Shown: positions 7,801 to 15,638, counted from the first letter of the stretch. The stretch is DNA of 64,000 nucleotides from CALWOS01 sp963595735 (GCA_963595735.1 CAVBJJ010000005.1:1-64000), one strand, 5' to 3'. Notes: a model not told the origin generated them from the sequence alone. Numbers and translations: made by a program.

Positions 7801-10345
7801 CGCGGCGGGCGAGACCGTTACCCTGACCGTTACCCCCGATGCGGGCTATCACCTCAAGTCCCTGATGGCGGGCGACACGGCTTTGGACAAGGCGCCCTAT
7901 ACCTTCCAGATGCCTGCCAAGGAAGTGACCGTTACCGCGCTGTTTGAAAAGGACGCGGAGGAGCCCACGACCGGCACCTATAAGGACGGCGTGTACACCG
8001 GCAAGGCTCAGGGTTACGCCGGTACAGTCACCGTGACTGTGACCGTGGAAAACGGAAAGATCTCCAAAGTAGAGGCTTCCGGAGAGAACGAAACGCCCAG
8101 CAGATGGGAGAAGGCCATTGCCATCATTGAAAACCTGCTGGGTCTGGGCAAAGACAGCGATGTGGATGCCGTAGAGACCATCGGCGGCGCGACCATCAGC
8201 TCCGCTGCCATCAAGGCCGCGGTTCAGGACGCCCTGAAGAATGCAGCGGACGAGGATTCCGGCATCTTTGATTCCGGCGCCGGCACGAAGCAGAATCCCT
8301 ATGTCATCGCCACAGTGGATACCCTGATGGACTTCGCCAAGTCCGTCAACGCGGGCGAGGACTACCAGGACAAGTACATCGTCCTGGGCAGCAATCTGGA
8401 TCTGTCCGAGGAGACCTGGGTGCCCATCGGCAACAGCGACCACGGCAAGACCAACAGCTTCTCCGGTACCTTTGACGGCCGCGGCTACACCGTCAGCCAT
8501 GTCAACTGCGGCAGCGGCAGTGCGGCGGCAGATTACGAAGTGACCGGCTTCTTCGGTGTGGTGGACGGCACCGTCCGGAATCTGCACATTACCATTGACA
8601 AGTACTACAACAGCCACGATGCAGACGGCCAGATGATCTCCACCGGTGGCCTGGTCGGCCTGCTGGCACGGGGCGGCGTGATCGACCATTGCTCCGTCAG
8701 CGGCAACAGCCAGGTGCTCTCCGAGACCAGCGGCCCCAAGGCGGCTGTCGGCGGCCTGGTGGGTCAGATGCAGTCCGGCACGCTGGTTGCCAACTGCTGG
8801 ACCGATGTGGGTCTGAGCTATGGCTCTCTGGACACCGATGCGGATGTCTCCATGGGCGGCATTTGCGGTAAGCAGGCGCAGAACAGCCTGATCGCCAACA
8901 GCGCAAGCTTTGGCTCTGTGCCGGGCATGATCATGACCGGTCAGATCCGCGTGGGCGGTCTGGTCGGCCAGGCCTCCGGCGCGATCTACAACTGCTACAC
9001 CAGCAGCCTGACCAAGGCCAATGTTATGGGCGAGTACACCGCCAACGGCATTGTGAACAACACGCCCTCCACCGCTGTGGGTCACCTGATCGGCAGCTCC
9101 ACTGCCGGTGCGGCGCTGTATGACTGCTACTATGATAAGACCGCAGACCAGTTCAGCAATGATGACTGGGCGGCAGACCCCGAGGAGGGCAAGACCGAGC
9201 GCCGTCAGGCCACCGGTTGGGACAACGGCTCCGAGGTCAAGACCGACGAGAGCTTTATCGAGGCCAAAACGCCCTCTGAGCTGGCTTCCGATGCCTTTGC
9301 GGCGGTGCTGAACGGCAACACCAAGAACAGCATCAAGACCGCAGCCAGCGACTACTTCAAGAGCAAGAACCTGCTTACGGACACTGTTTCCAACTGGGAG
9401 GACAAGCTGGACGACGGCTTCCTGAGCTGGAAGCTGACCAATGACCGCGTGCTCTTCGGCGATACGGAAATCAGCACGGTAGAGGTCAGCAGCGTGGCGC
9501 TTCTGCAGGCGCTGAAGGTGGCCAACGGCACCAAGGCGGAAGATCTGGATCTGCCCGAAAAGGTGGAAGTGAAGCTGACTACCGGCGACACCAAGGAGCT
9601 GGCAGTTTCCTGGGCCTGCGCCGAGTATGACGCGACCAAGGCGGGCACCTATACCTTTGTGGGTACGCTGAAGCTGTCCGGCGGCGTGACCAACCCCAAG
9701 AACCTGAAGGCTTATGTTCAGGTCACGGTGGAAAGCGGCAGCAATACCGGCGGTAACACCGGCGGCGGTGGCTCCGGTGGTTCCGGCGGCTCCGGCAGCA
9801 ACACCGGCAACGACAAGGTGCTCTTCCCGGATGTTCCCAAGGATGCTTATTATTACGATGCGGTGAAGTGGGCAGTGAGCAAGGGCGTGACCAACGGTAC
9901 CGACAACGGTATGTTTGGCTCCGACCAGCCCTGCACCCGCGCCCAGATCGTCACCTTCCTGTGGCGTTCTGCCGGCAGCCCCGCACCGAAGATGAGCGTG
10001 AACCCGTTCCAGGATGTGAAAAAGGGCGCTTATTACTACGATGCAGTGCTTTGGGCAGTGGAGCAGGGCATCACCACCGGCGTGAGCCAGGGTGAGTTTG
10101 CTCCCGATGATACCTGCACCCGTGGCCAGAGCGTGACCTTCCTGCACCGTGCCAAGGGCGCGCCTGCCGTTTCCGGCAGCAGCTTTGCGGATGTGGCAGA
10201 TGACGCCTATTGCGCAGCCGCAGTGAAGTGGGCGGTGAAGAAGGGTATCACCAACGGTACCAGCAGCACCACCTTCAGCCCGGATGAGGATTGCACCCGT
10301 GCCCAGATCGTCACCTTCCTGTGGCGCGCGGCACAGAACGGATAA
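1856..10345 (+). CDS. Giant secreted subtilisin-like serine protease with FMN-binding and SLH domains
   Basis: A 2829-residue cell-wall-anchored S8 protease. A signal peptide (1-25) is followed by the subtilase domain with Asp185 (in VDSG), His259 (DHGVHVAG) and Ser594 (GTSMSAP). A PA domain is inserted at about 440-530. Then come an Fn3-like region, a FlgD-type Ig domain (about 862-990), four choice-of-anchor-J/MAM-like jelly rolls (about 1085-1247, 1327-1502, 1508-1697, 1784-1955) separated by InlB-type repeats, an FMN-binding domain (2044-2126, possible flavinylation Thr2113 in GGAT), GLUG-like repeats (2140-2432), an Ig-like domain, a Gly/Ser linker and three SLH domains (2655-2829). The architecture resembles lactocepin/C5a-peptidase exoenzymes. 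The start is TTG with AAGGA about 10 bases upstream; the nearby ATG at 1845 is out of frame. Residues about 1325-1697 use AT-richer codons, suggesting domain acquisition. Confidence 0.9.
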   Translation: MGKNRILAILLAAAMLLPSSVTALAVDNTAKEPPLETSRIERLQGAGPAALEPEETIDPAEEITAIVRLTTEPQRVSSKNGGTEIRNTAAMLQEQKTVQNEISKKVLDGQSLEVLNSYTAAVNGFAIKVPYGKLDEIRALSKVAAAYPAPEFKVEPNMETKTTELGGLENSSGYQGQGMVIAIVDSGLEISHSLFRAAPESPALTQKDVENVLASKNLKAEDKKAGITASQVYHSAKVPFAFDYADNDLDVNPGNAGDHGVHVAGIAAGNQGVAADVVGVAPQAQILAMKVFSSSGSNGATWDDILAAADDAVALGADVINMSLGSTCGFSTPEGDEEVAAVFENIASSGVMLSISAGNEYSAALGTRIGKGHALTANPDYGTVASPSSYSQPLSIASVEKADTIDSCYLTVGDRKVAFNDTVEDKTASGVDDSSKSFRSLAGKELSYVVVPNAGETKDYDGLDVRGKIALVSRGSVEYNVKKEAAKAAGAAGILVYNNEPGMLYMQMDVYDLPSAFISQADGKALAALAENVRKLTVSSAYGKVENPTSGEMSDFSSWGVTPELTLKPDITAPGGNIKSATVNNGYTTKSGTSMSAPFVSGAMAVTKQYVEQQNYASSETDKAELVSDLLMSTADLVMAGTAPYSPRKQGAGSVNITAATSTKAYLTAEDGSRPKLALGDDKGKTGNYTLKFKVHNLSDETLTYTLGGYIQTDGQEVTKKLGDKDVHQVTELPYLLGKIDAQTVTVAGGATETVSVTVSLTQANKEYLNSFENGTYVEGFVTLTPQATTQPTLSIPYMGFYGDWTQAPIVDAGDYSDLLNDKDSWAQSYVNTAASSSLEGTLNTYLGDNPYHEGVEYLSDRNAISPNGDDYMDTLSFVYTGLLRNVKALKYEIKDAETGEVYYSDTVDYETKSVYSSNYYQILPSGASDYNKLSWDGTKKDGYSKVPNNTKAIVTISGELAYEAHAANNQKSSWSFPITIDTEEPEAKDITVRTENGKYFVDLTVKDNQFVSNVTVSNNAESKELASFPVAETKAGAETKCSYDITGFGENLKLVINDYACNRKVYSVKAEGNTDASEVIVPTKTVLTEDFEGNSFPADGWTLKSQAAKTWYQGTEYGSKMAMCDLSKTEQQNEWLISPKVDLSAQTTTAGMVFDFYTNYYWSVQNHHHNLKVMATTNGTDWEQIWQLWDWNQKNEFGAWEKTQAKVTIPEKFQNEKSVQFAFVYEGKDSTSLWLDNVQVYVEDPSQIHTITAKAGEGGTIDPSGAVQITDGKSKTFTITPDEGYFLSDVKVDGESIGPKTSYTFTNVKEDHSITAEFTSRTGGEKTVLLEEDFQDCTAGGAFPDGWTVESTNSNSTWTVYKYYYADNTLTASCGDDWNGKAKQDERLITPVLDMSNGGGAVSFRYIGGKTPTISGDYTVKLEASKDGSTWTTLWTSTELKNATYDEIGYSGNTLSATVAVNIPAELQSSTTKLAFRYERPAGENSGRGAVDDIRIMANQASSGGTETTLLDENFDDCITSGYSGNIPSDWTQTKKNSSIYTWRTYKTSDHITAYCTNDSSSQSDGWGGDDEWGAGQDEYLITPELDLSNKTAKMSFQFSANRVNQIQETLSRNGTTFTLEASKDGTTWTPIWNAASIVDKLTETVVSSAYKTANVTVEIPAEFQAAGVKFAFRYQTKNGNTGGCTVLIDDVKLTASGGSQTPDEPTAFTITASAGQGGSISPNGAVSVKKGESQSFTITPSANYEIADVKVDGKSVGKQTSYTFENVTEAHTIAATFTEKAVTLPDSIHEDFNSGSLPEGWTVEGPSAKYNYESWKIDRYQDWRSDAAVCAANYMGNTAQNELLILPQINMQSSMQLSFDFAASYAQLSAGQLKLTVKASLDKGQNWTEIWNAQDHMGEIDEENIPEDVTGKGSISIPANYCKAGAQFAFVFESAARTGASAAIDNVVFVAGDAPAPIERYGITIAAMEHGAVTADKSTAAAGETVTLTVTPDAGYHLKSLMAGDTALDKAPYTFQMPAKEVTVTALFEKDAEEPTTGTYKDGVYTGKAQGYAGTVTVTVTVENGKISKVEASGENETPSRWEKAIAIIENLLGLGKDSDVDAVETIGGATISSAAIKAAVQDALKNAADEDSGIFDSGAGTKQNPYVIATVDTLMDFAKSVNAGEDYQDKYIVLGSNLDLSEETWVPIGNSDHGKTNSFSGTFDGRGYTVSHVNCGSGSAAADYEVTGFFGVVDGTVRNLHITIDKYYNSHDADGQMISTGGLVGLLARGGVIDHCSVSGNSQVLSETSGPKAAVGGLVGQMQSGTLVANCWTDVGLSYGSLDTDADVSMGGICGKQAQNSLIANSASFGSVPGMIMTGQIRVGGLVGQASGAIYNCYTSSLTKANVMGEYTANGIVNNTPSTAVGHLIGSSTAGAALYDCYYDKTADQFSNDDWAADPEEGKTERRQATGWDNGSEVKTDESFIEAKTPSELASDAFAAVLNGNTKNSIKTAASDYFKSKNLLTDTVSNWEDKLDDGFLSWKLTNDRVLFGDTEISTVEVSSVALLQALKVANGTKAEDLDLPEKVEVKLTTGDTKELAVSWACAEYDATKAGTYTFVGTLKLSGGVTNPKNLKAYVQVTVESGSNTGGNTGGGGSGGSGGSGSNTGNDKVLFPDVPKDAYYYDAVKWAVSKGVTNGTDNGMFGSDQPCTRAQIVTFLWRSAGSPAPKMSVNPFQDVKKGAYYYDAVLWAVEQGITTGVSQGEFAPDDTCTRGQSVTFLHRAKGAPAVSGSSFADVADDAYCAAAVKWAVKKGITNGTSSTTFSPDEDCTRAQIVTFLWRAAQNG

Positions 10346-10397
10346 GCACATAGCCTATCCCACAGTAAAAACCCAATACTCTAATAATATTACTGGC

Positions 10398-10425
10398 AAA
10401 AAGCTCCCCGAAAGGGGAGCTTTTT
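10398..10425 (+). terminator. Terminator of the subtilase gene
   Basis: A perfect 12-bp stem (10398-10409 with 10414-10425) capped by a GAAA tetraloop, with five Ts in the descending arm. It lies about 50 bp after the subtilase stop. Confidence 0.9.
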
Positions 10426-10459
10426 GACTTCCTTATCCGCCGAGTATTTCTGTTTTTGA

Positions 10460-10614
10460 CAGCCTTGCCTCTCCCCTTGGGAGAGGTGGCTGAGCGCAGC
10501 GAAGACGGAGAGGGCAAACAATGCCCATACCAAAGAACCCAGGAGACTTGATTATCTGCCGCACCCTCTCAGTCGCCTGCGGCGACAGCTCTCCCAGGGG
10601 GAGAGCCAAGGGCA
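10460..10614. repeat. Imperfect long palindromic intergenic element (MITE/REP-like)
   Basis: The left arm (10460-10514) and right arm (10558-10614) are imperfect inverted copies of each other. Each contains a smaller hairpin built on CTCTCC...GGGAGAG and ends with a GAGAGGG-type motif. The arms flank about 45 bp of unrelated sequence. This is the layout of a non-coding palindromic mobile element. I know of similar CTCTCC/GGAGAGG intergenic repeats in gut Clostridia, but cannot test the copy number here. The following 10615-10829 contains three TGTGCA motifs and the leader of the carboxypeptidase gene; no gene is seen there. Confidence 0.55.
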
Positions 10615-10829
10615 GGTACCACACTACATAGTTTTTGCATAAGCAGCAAAAAAGGCCACTGGTAAAAGTCGCCGCTGGGGGGAGCTTGAGGGGGTAAGAC
10701 CCCTGTGCGGGCTTCTCCACAAAATGTGCAAAACTCTGTGCAGAATGTGCAAAAGTCCAACAGCTGGAGTGCATATTTTCCCGGTACAGGCCATAGAAAT
10801 AGAGCAGGAAGATCACGGGAGGTCAGGAT

Positions 10830-11990
10830 ATGAAACGGATGCCGATGATAATTATACTATGCCTGTGTCTGCTGGTCACGCCGGCGTTGGCGGTGGAGCG
10901 TCTGCCGGAGGACGCGGTTTCCGTCCGGGCGCGGGGGGCGGTGCTGATGGATCTGGACACGGGAACGCTGCTGTACGAAAAAAATGCCCACGAGCAGCTG
11001 CCGCCGGCCAGCGTGACCAAGGTGATGACCATGCTTCTGGTGGCGGAGGCGGTGGACGCGGGGCAGCTGGCGCTGACCGATACGGTGACGGCCTCCGCCA
11101 GAGCCAGTTCCATGGGCGGCAGCCAGATCTGGCTGAAAGAGGGGGAGCAGATGAGCGTGGAGGAAATGCTCAAATGCGTTGCGGTGGTTTCCGCCAATGA
11201 CTGCGCCGTGGCGCTGGCGGAGCGCCTTTGCGGCAGCGAGGAGGCCTTTGCCCGCGCCATGAATGAAAAGGCGGCGGCGCTGGGGCTGGAGGACAGCCAT
11301 TTCACCAACTGCACCGGGCTGTTCGATGACGACAGCCACTACACCAGCGCCTATGACCTGGCGGTGCTGTCCCGGGCGCTGCTGCAGCACCGCTGGATTA
11401 CGGACTACACTACCATCTGGATGGACAGCATTCGCGGCGGCGCCTTTGGGCTGAACAACACCAACCGGCTGCTGCGCAGTCTGGACGGTGCCATCGGGCT
11501 GAAAACCGGCTTTACCCAAAAGGCAGGGTACTGCCTTGCCGGCGCGGCGGAGCGGGAAAGCGGCGGCTTCGTGGCGGTGGTGCTGGGGGCGGAGAGCAGC
11601 GCGAACCGCTTTGCGGACTGCGCCGCCCTGCTGGAGCAGGGCTTTGCCAACTACACCGCCGTACACCTGACCCCGCCCCAGGCGCTGCCGCCGGTGCCGG
11701 TGACCCTGGGAACGGCGGACAGCGTTCAGCCCCTTTTCCCGGAGGAAAAGACCCTGCTGCAAAAAAAGCAGGCCGGTGCGCTGGAGTACAGCGTGGAGCT
11801 GCCGGAGTCGGTACAGGCGCCGGTGGAGGCCGGTCAGCAGCTGGGCACGCTTCGGGTCACGGCAGGGGAGGAACTGGTGGCGGAGCTGCCCCTGACAGCG
11901 GCGGAGACCGTTCCGGCTCAGGAGCTGGGACAGCTGTTCTGGCAGCTGCTGGGTCGCTTTCTGGGCGTGTCGGGCGGAAGCATAAAATAA
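10830..11990 (+). CDS. D-alanyl-D-alanine carboxypeptidase (S11, DacF/PBP5 type)
   Basis: A 386-residue penicillin-binding protein that trims the terminal D-Ala from peptidoglycan stem peptides outside the membrane. A signal peptide (1-21) precedes the transpeptidase-like domain, with all three active-site motifs: SVTK (nucleophile Ser61, Lys64), SAN (121-123) and KTG (225-227). The C-terminal PBP5-like beta domain follows (about 285-365). The very end (LGQLFWQLLGRFLGV) can form an amphipathic anchoring helix. The start ATG has GGGAGG about 10 bases upstream. It is followed after 39 bp by ypeB, so a role in spore cortex or sporulation peptidoglycan is a reasonable inference. Confidence 0.92.
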   Translation: MKRMPMIIILCLCLLVTPALAVERLPEDAVSVRARGAVLMDLDTGTLLYEKNAHEQLPPASVTKVMTMLLVAEAVDAGQLALTDTVTASARASSMGGSQIWLKEGEQMSVEEMLKCVAVVSANDCAVALAERLCGSEEAFARAMNEKAAALGLEDSHFTNCTGLFDDDSHYTSAYDLAVLSRALLQHRWITDYTTIWMDSIRGGAFGLNNTNRLLRSLDGAIGLKTGFTQKAGYCLAGAAERESGGFVAVVLGAESSANRFADCAALLEQGFANYTAVHLTPPQALPPVPVTLGTADSVQPLFPEEKTLLQKKQAGALEYSVELPESVQAPVEAGQQLGTLRVTAGEELVAELPLTAAETVPAQELGQLFWQLLGRFLGVSGGSIK

Positions 11991-12029
11991 GAAAAACTGC
12001 GCAAACTGCTCCAAAAGGAGTTGAGCGCA

Positions 12030-13364
12030 GTGAAACAAAACACAGCAAAGCTTGCCATTGGCATCCTGTGCGCCGCAGTGGTGGTGCTGGCAGTGCTGGT
12101 CGGCGTTTTTTACGGGCGTGCCACAGCCCTGCGGCAGCAGTCCCGGCAGAGCTATCAGCGTGCCTTTGGGGAGCTGGTGAGCAATCTTTCCGATCTGGAC
12201 AGCGCCCTGGAAAAGAGCCGCTATGCCACCAGTCCCGCCATGGCCAGCGCCATTTGCACGGAGGTATACGGCAAATCCATGACGGCGCAGATGGCGCTGG
12301 AGGTGCTGCCCTTTTCCACCCAGGAGCTGGAGCAGACCGCCGGGTTTATCAGCCGCGTGGGGGATTACGCCCTGTGTCTGTCCCGGGAGACGGCGGACGG
12401 CCGCGCCCTGACCAGGGAGGAGACGGAAAACCTGCGCGCGCTTTCCGGCACGGCGGCCGGGCTTGCCCAGCAGCTGCGGGGACTGGACACCGACCTGCGG
12501 GACGGGGTGGTGCAGCTGGAGCAGAGCAGCGGGCTTGCCAAGTCCGGAACGGCGGATTTGGGTGGCAGTCTGGAAAAGTACGAGGCCGAGTTCCCGGAAA
12601 TGCCCACGCTGATCTATGACGGTCCCTTTTCCCAGAGCAAGATCGACCAGCGCCCCAAAATGCTGGAGGCTCTGGCGGAGGTGGACGAAACAGCGGCGCG
12701 GCGCAGCGCGGCGGAGTTCATGGGGGTCAAGGAAGCGGAGCTGGAGACCGCAGGAGAAAGCGCGGGCGACCTGCCCTGCTATTATTTCATCCTCCGGCGG
12801 GCAGCGGGGGACTGCCAGATCCAGGTGAGCCGCCGGGGCGGTATGGTGGTGCAGATGCTCCGAAGCCGCCAGGTTGCCGAGCCGGAGCTGCGCGACCTGG
12901 AGGGTGTGGAAAGGGCAAGAGAATTCCTGCGGGAGCGGGACTATACGGACATGACGGAGAGCTATTATATCGACCAGGACGGCATCCTGACGGTCAACTT
13001 TGCCGCTACCGTGGGAGAGGTCATCTGTTATCCGGATCTGGTCAAGGTCAGCATTGCCCTGGACAATGGCGAGGTGCTGGGTTTTGACATGGCGGGCTAT
13101 CTCTCGGCGCACTATCCCCGGAGTGAGGAGACGCCCGCGATCAGCCGGGAGGAGGCGGAAGCCGCCCTGCCGGACAGTCTGGAACAGGAGCAGGCGCGGC
13201 TGGCCATCATTCCCATGGACGGCGAGGGGGAGCGGCTTTGCTATGAATTCCTCTGCCGGAATGAAAGTGACCGGCGGTATCTGCTCTATGTGGACGCGGC
13301 CACAGGCCGGCAGGTCAAAATTTTGATCCTGCTGGAGGACGAAAACGGAACCTTGACGCTGTAA
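12030..13364 (+). CDS. ypeB: Spore germination protein YpeB
   Basis: A 444-residue protein matching YpeB in length and layout: an N-terminal membrane segment (about residues 9-28), a long helical region rich in Leu, Gln and Glu (30-190), and C-terminal PepSY-like repeats (about 230-440). In Bacillus, YpeB is needed for the cortex-lytic enzyme SleB to be stable and correctly placed in the spore. GTG at 12030 is preferred because AAGGAG (12015-12020) lies nine bases before it; the TTG at 12021 directly abuts that site. It follows the carboxypeptidase and is closed by a terminator. No sleB is present in this window, which departs from the sleB-ypeB pairing of bacilli. Confidence 0.85.
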   Translation: MKQNTAKLAIGILCAAVVVLAVLVGVFYGRATALRQQSRQSYQRAFGELVSNLSDLDSALEKSRYATSPAMASAICTEVYGKSMTAQMALEVLPFSTQELEQTAGFISRVGDYALCLSRETADGRALTREETENLRALSGTAAGLAQQLRGLDTDLRDGVVQLEQSSGLAKSGTADLGGSLEKYEAEFPEMPTLIYDGPFSQSKIDQRPKMLEALAEVDETAARRSAAEFMGVKEAELETAGESAGDLPCYYFILRRAAGDCQIQVSRRGGMVVQMLRSRQVAEPELRDLEGVERAREFLRERDYTDMTESYYIDQDGILTVNFAATVGEVICYPDLVKVSIALDNGEVLGFDMAGYLSAHYPRSEETPAISREEAEAALPDSLEQEQARLAIIPMDGEGERLCYEFLCRNESDRRYLLYVDAATGRQVKILILLEDENGTLTL

Positions 13365-13376
13365 GACGGGACAAAG

Positions 13377-13404
13377 CCGCCGGGGAAGAAACCGGCGGTT
13401 TTTT
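13377..13404 (+). terminator. Terminator after ypeB
   Basis: CCGCCGG (13377-13383) pairs with CCGGCGG (13392-13398), followed by six Ts. Confidence 0.9.
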
Positions 13405-13449
13405 GTTTTCTGCCGCAGGTTTTATCGCGGGCTTTTCTGCGCTCTTTGA

Positions 13450-13478
13450 TTGACAGAAACCGGATACTTGGGTATACT
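13450..13478 (+). promoter_or_regulatory. Strong sigma-A promoter of the lipoprotein gene
   Basis: A perfect TTGACA (13450-13455), a 17-bp spacer and TATACT (13473-13478). The predicted start is near 13485, giving a leader of about 50 nt. Confidence 0.85.
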
Positions 13479-13536
13479 ATAATTTATAAGGTTTTTCGAC
13501 TGCTTTCGCGGCAGTTCGATAAAGGAGGAAGCCCCC

Positions 13537-15570
13537 TTGATAAAGAAAAGAACCCTTTGTCTGCTTTTGGCGCTTTGCCTGCTGGTGCCCCTGGTGTTCA
13601 GCGGCTGTGCCAACGGTTTTTTGCCTATTCGCACGATCGCGGAGGACAATAATGGCGCAGACGACAGCAACGGATTTGCCGGGAAAACCGGCGAAGTGCA
13701 GATCAACCAGGCACTGAGCTACGGCATGAATGCCGACGGCGAGCTGTACCTGATGGACAAGCTGGTGGCCAATCGCAACACCACGGTCTTTATGGATCTG
13801 GACGAAAACCTGAAGGTGGACTATGAAAACGGCAGCCAGTACCTGCGTGTTCTGCGGGATGAGCAGGAGCTGCTGCGGATCCTGCCCCACGAGAGCAGTA
13901 CGCCCAAGCACTTCGTGTTCCAGATCGGCACGGAGGATGCCAAGCAGCTCACCGCCGGGGACTATACCTTTGAGGTCACGCTGGAGGACAGCGTCAAGAC
14001 CCGGGATGTGCAGCTGCGGGAGACCGATGCGCTGCGGATCCTGATGATCCCCATCAAGGGGAACTTTGCCGGAGAGGTGACCCAGCCGGCGGAGGGATGG
14101 GACAAGAGCGTATCGCATTTGCAGGCCTGTTTCCCCATCTCCAACGACAAGCTGGATGTGACCATCGGCGATATGATGGATCTGTCCAACGAGGCGCTGG
14201 ATCTGAACACCACCGCGGGGCTGGACGCCGTCTGGCTGGCGCTGCAGCGTTTCCGCGGCTCTCTGGGCAGCTATGACGCCGTGTTCGGCTTTGTGGACAG
14301 CTCCATGGGCGTGGGACGCAGCACCTATTGCTACGCTCCCACGGCGGATATCGCCCTGTTCAGCACCACGGCGGTGGATCTGTCAGCACAGGTCAGCCAT
14401 CAGATGGCGCAGATCCTGGGCGCCGGAGACGAGTACAACGGCGGTAAGCTGCGGCTGGATGTAAACACGCCGCCCGCCGGAACCACGGGAATGGACGAGA
14501 ACGGCAGTCAGGTCACGGCGGAAAACACCAAGGTGGAAAACGCCAGAGATCACGGCCTGTTCAGCGACGGTACTTACATTTCGGCAAATCAGGTCGCCTA
14601 TGACAGCTATCAGATGCAGGGCAAGAGCGAGGCCGTGAGCATCATGGGCAGCGCCGGGGAGGAGACCAGCGATTTCCACTGGATCACCTCGCAGCTGTGG
14701 GAGTACCTGTATGACAAGCTGACCGGAGATGCCCAGGAGGATACCCATGTGGACAACACGGTGTTGATTCGCGGCATTCTGTATCGTTCCGGCAGCTACA
14801 ATGCCCAGAGCTGCTATGATGATGACATGGTCACCGGGCAGCCCATGGCCGCCCTGTCCGCAACGGACGCGGCGGGGCTGGAGAGCTTTACAGCCGGTCA
14901 GGCGCAGGCAGGCGGCAGCAATTACTACTTTGTGTTCAGCGATGCCTGGGGCAATACGCTGGATGTGGTGTCGCTGGATCCCGGATTCTTCTCCGAAAGC
15001 GATCCGCCGGAGATGCTGGATATGACCTATCTTCGCTGCGTGCTTTCTGTGCCGGAGGGCAGTACGGCGATCCGCCTGTATGGTCTGGTCTATCCGGAAA
15101 AGACAGCGGACAGCACCAACGCGGCGCTTGGCGTGGAGCAGAGCAAAGTAACGGACTTCGAGGCGCAGCCCAGCACCCAGATGCTCTGGGAGCGCAGCAT
15201 CAGCAGCAGCCGTCCCACGGTGGAGATCACCAACCTCAATGGCGAGGAGTACAGCGGTGTGATCTCTCCGGAGTGGACCAGCAGCGATGCGGACGGAGAC
15301 GGCCTGGTCTATGAGCTGTACTTTGTGGACGACAGCGGCGCACCCTATCGCATCAGCGGCAACACGGATCTGTCCTACACGCTGGATCTGAGCGGCTTCC
15401 CGGCGGGCAACAGCTCCCGTTTGCTGATCCGCTGCACGGACGGCTTCCACAGCAGCTACTACCTCAGCGGCGCGTTCCGCGTCAATGGCGGTGTAGAGCA
15501 GGAAAAGGCGCAGAGCGCGGAGGATGCAAACGGCGAGGTGCAGGCCAATGCACCGGAAGTGGGAGAATAA
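13537..15570 (+). CDS. Lipoprotein with degenerate zinc-metallopeptidase motif
   Basis: A 677-residue exported lipoprotein (signal peptide, lipobox ending at Cys24). Residues about 165-310 look like a secreted metallopeptidase fold of the M64 kind, including a segment HQMAQILGAGDEYNGG (from His288) at the place where such enzymes carry HExxH followed by a G-x-x-DEY element. Both the catalytic Glu (Gln289) and the second zinc His (Gln292) are replaced, so catalysis is unlikely and a binding role is more probable. A late segment (about 560-645) resembles an Fn3-like beta sandwich. The start is TTG with AAAGGAGG eight bases upstream. It stands alone between a strong promoter and a strong terminator. 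The family assignment is tentative. Confidence 0.7.
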   Translation: MIKKRTLCLLLALCLLVPLVFSGCANGFLPIRTIAEDNNGADDSNGFAGKTGEVQINQALSYGMNADGELYLMDKLVANRNTTVFMDLDENLKVDYENGSQYLRVLRDEQELLRILPHESSTPKHFVFQIGTEDAKQLTAGDYTFEVTLEDSVKTRDVQLRETDALRILMIPIKGNFAGEVTQPAEGWDKSVSHLQACFPISNDKLDVTIGDMMDLSNEALDLNTTAGLDAVWLALQRFRGSLGSYDAVFGFVDSSMGVGRSTYCYAPTADIALFSTTAVDLSAQVSHQMAQILGAGDEYNGGKLRLDVNTPPAGTTGMDENGSQVTAENTKVENARDHGLFSDGTYISANQVAYDSYQMQGKSEAVSIMGSAGEETSDFHWITSQLWEYLYDKLTGDAQEDTHVDNTVLIRGILYRSGSYNAQSCYDDDMVTGQPMAALSATDAAGLESFTAGQAQAGGSNYYFVFSDAWGNTLDVVSLDPGFFSESDPPEMLDMTYLRCVLSVPEGSTAIRLYGLVYPEKTADSTNAALGVEQSKVTDFEAQPSTQMLWERSISSSRPTVEITNLNGEEYSGVISPEWTSSDADGDGLVYELYFVDDSGAPYRISGNTDLSYTLDLSGFPAGNSSRLLIRCTDGFHSSYYLSGAFRVNGGVEQEKAQSAEDANGEVQANAPEVGE

Positions 15571-15594
15571 GCCCGCACCGGAGAACAGAACCAT

Positions 15595-15626
15595 ATCCGC
15601 CGCAGGACAAAGCGCCTGCGGCGGAT
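15595..15626. other. Perfect 12-bp hairpin without T-tract
   Basis: ATCCGCCGCAGG (15595-15606) is followed by its exact complement (15615-15626) across 8 bases, 24 bp after the lipoprotein stop. No T-run follows on either strand. It may stabilise the mRNA 3' end or assist the adjacent terminator. Confidence 0.5.
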
Positions 15627-15638
15627 GGGAATACAAAA

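Noticed and set aside
1826..10351. Very long open frames antisense to the subtilase (over 1200 and 1500 codons)
   Set aside because: They mirror the strong GC3 bias of the sense gene, have no plausible ribosome binding sites and translate to low-complexity Gly/Val/His/Ala-rich sequence without domains. The sense frame contains clear catalytic motifs.
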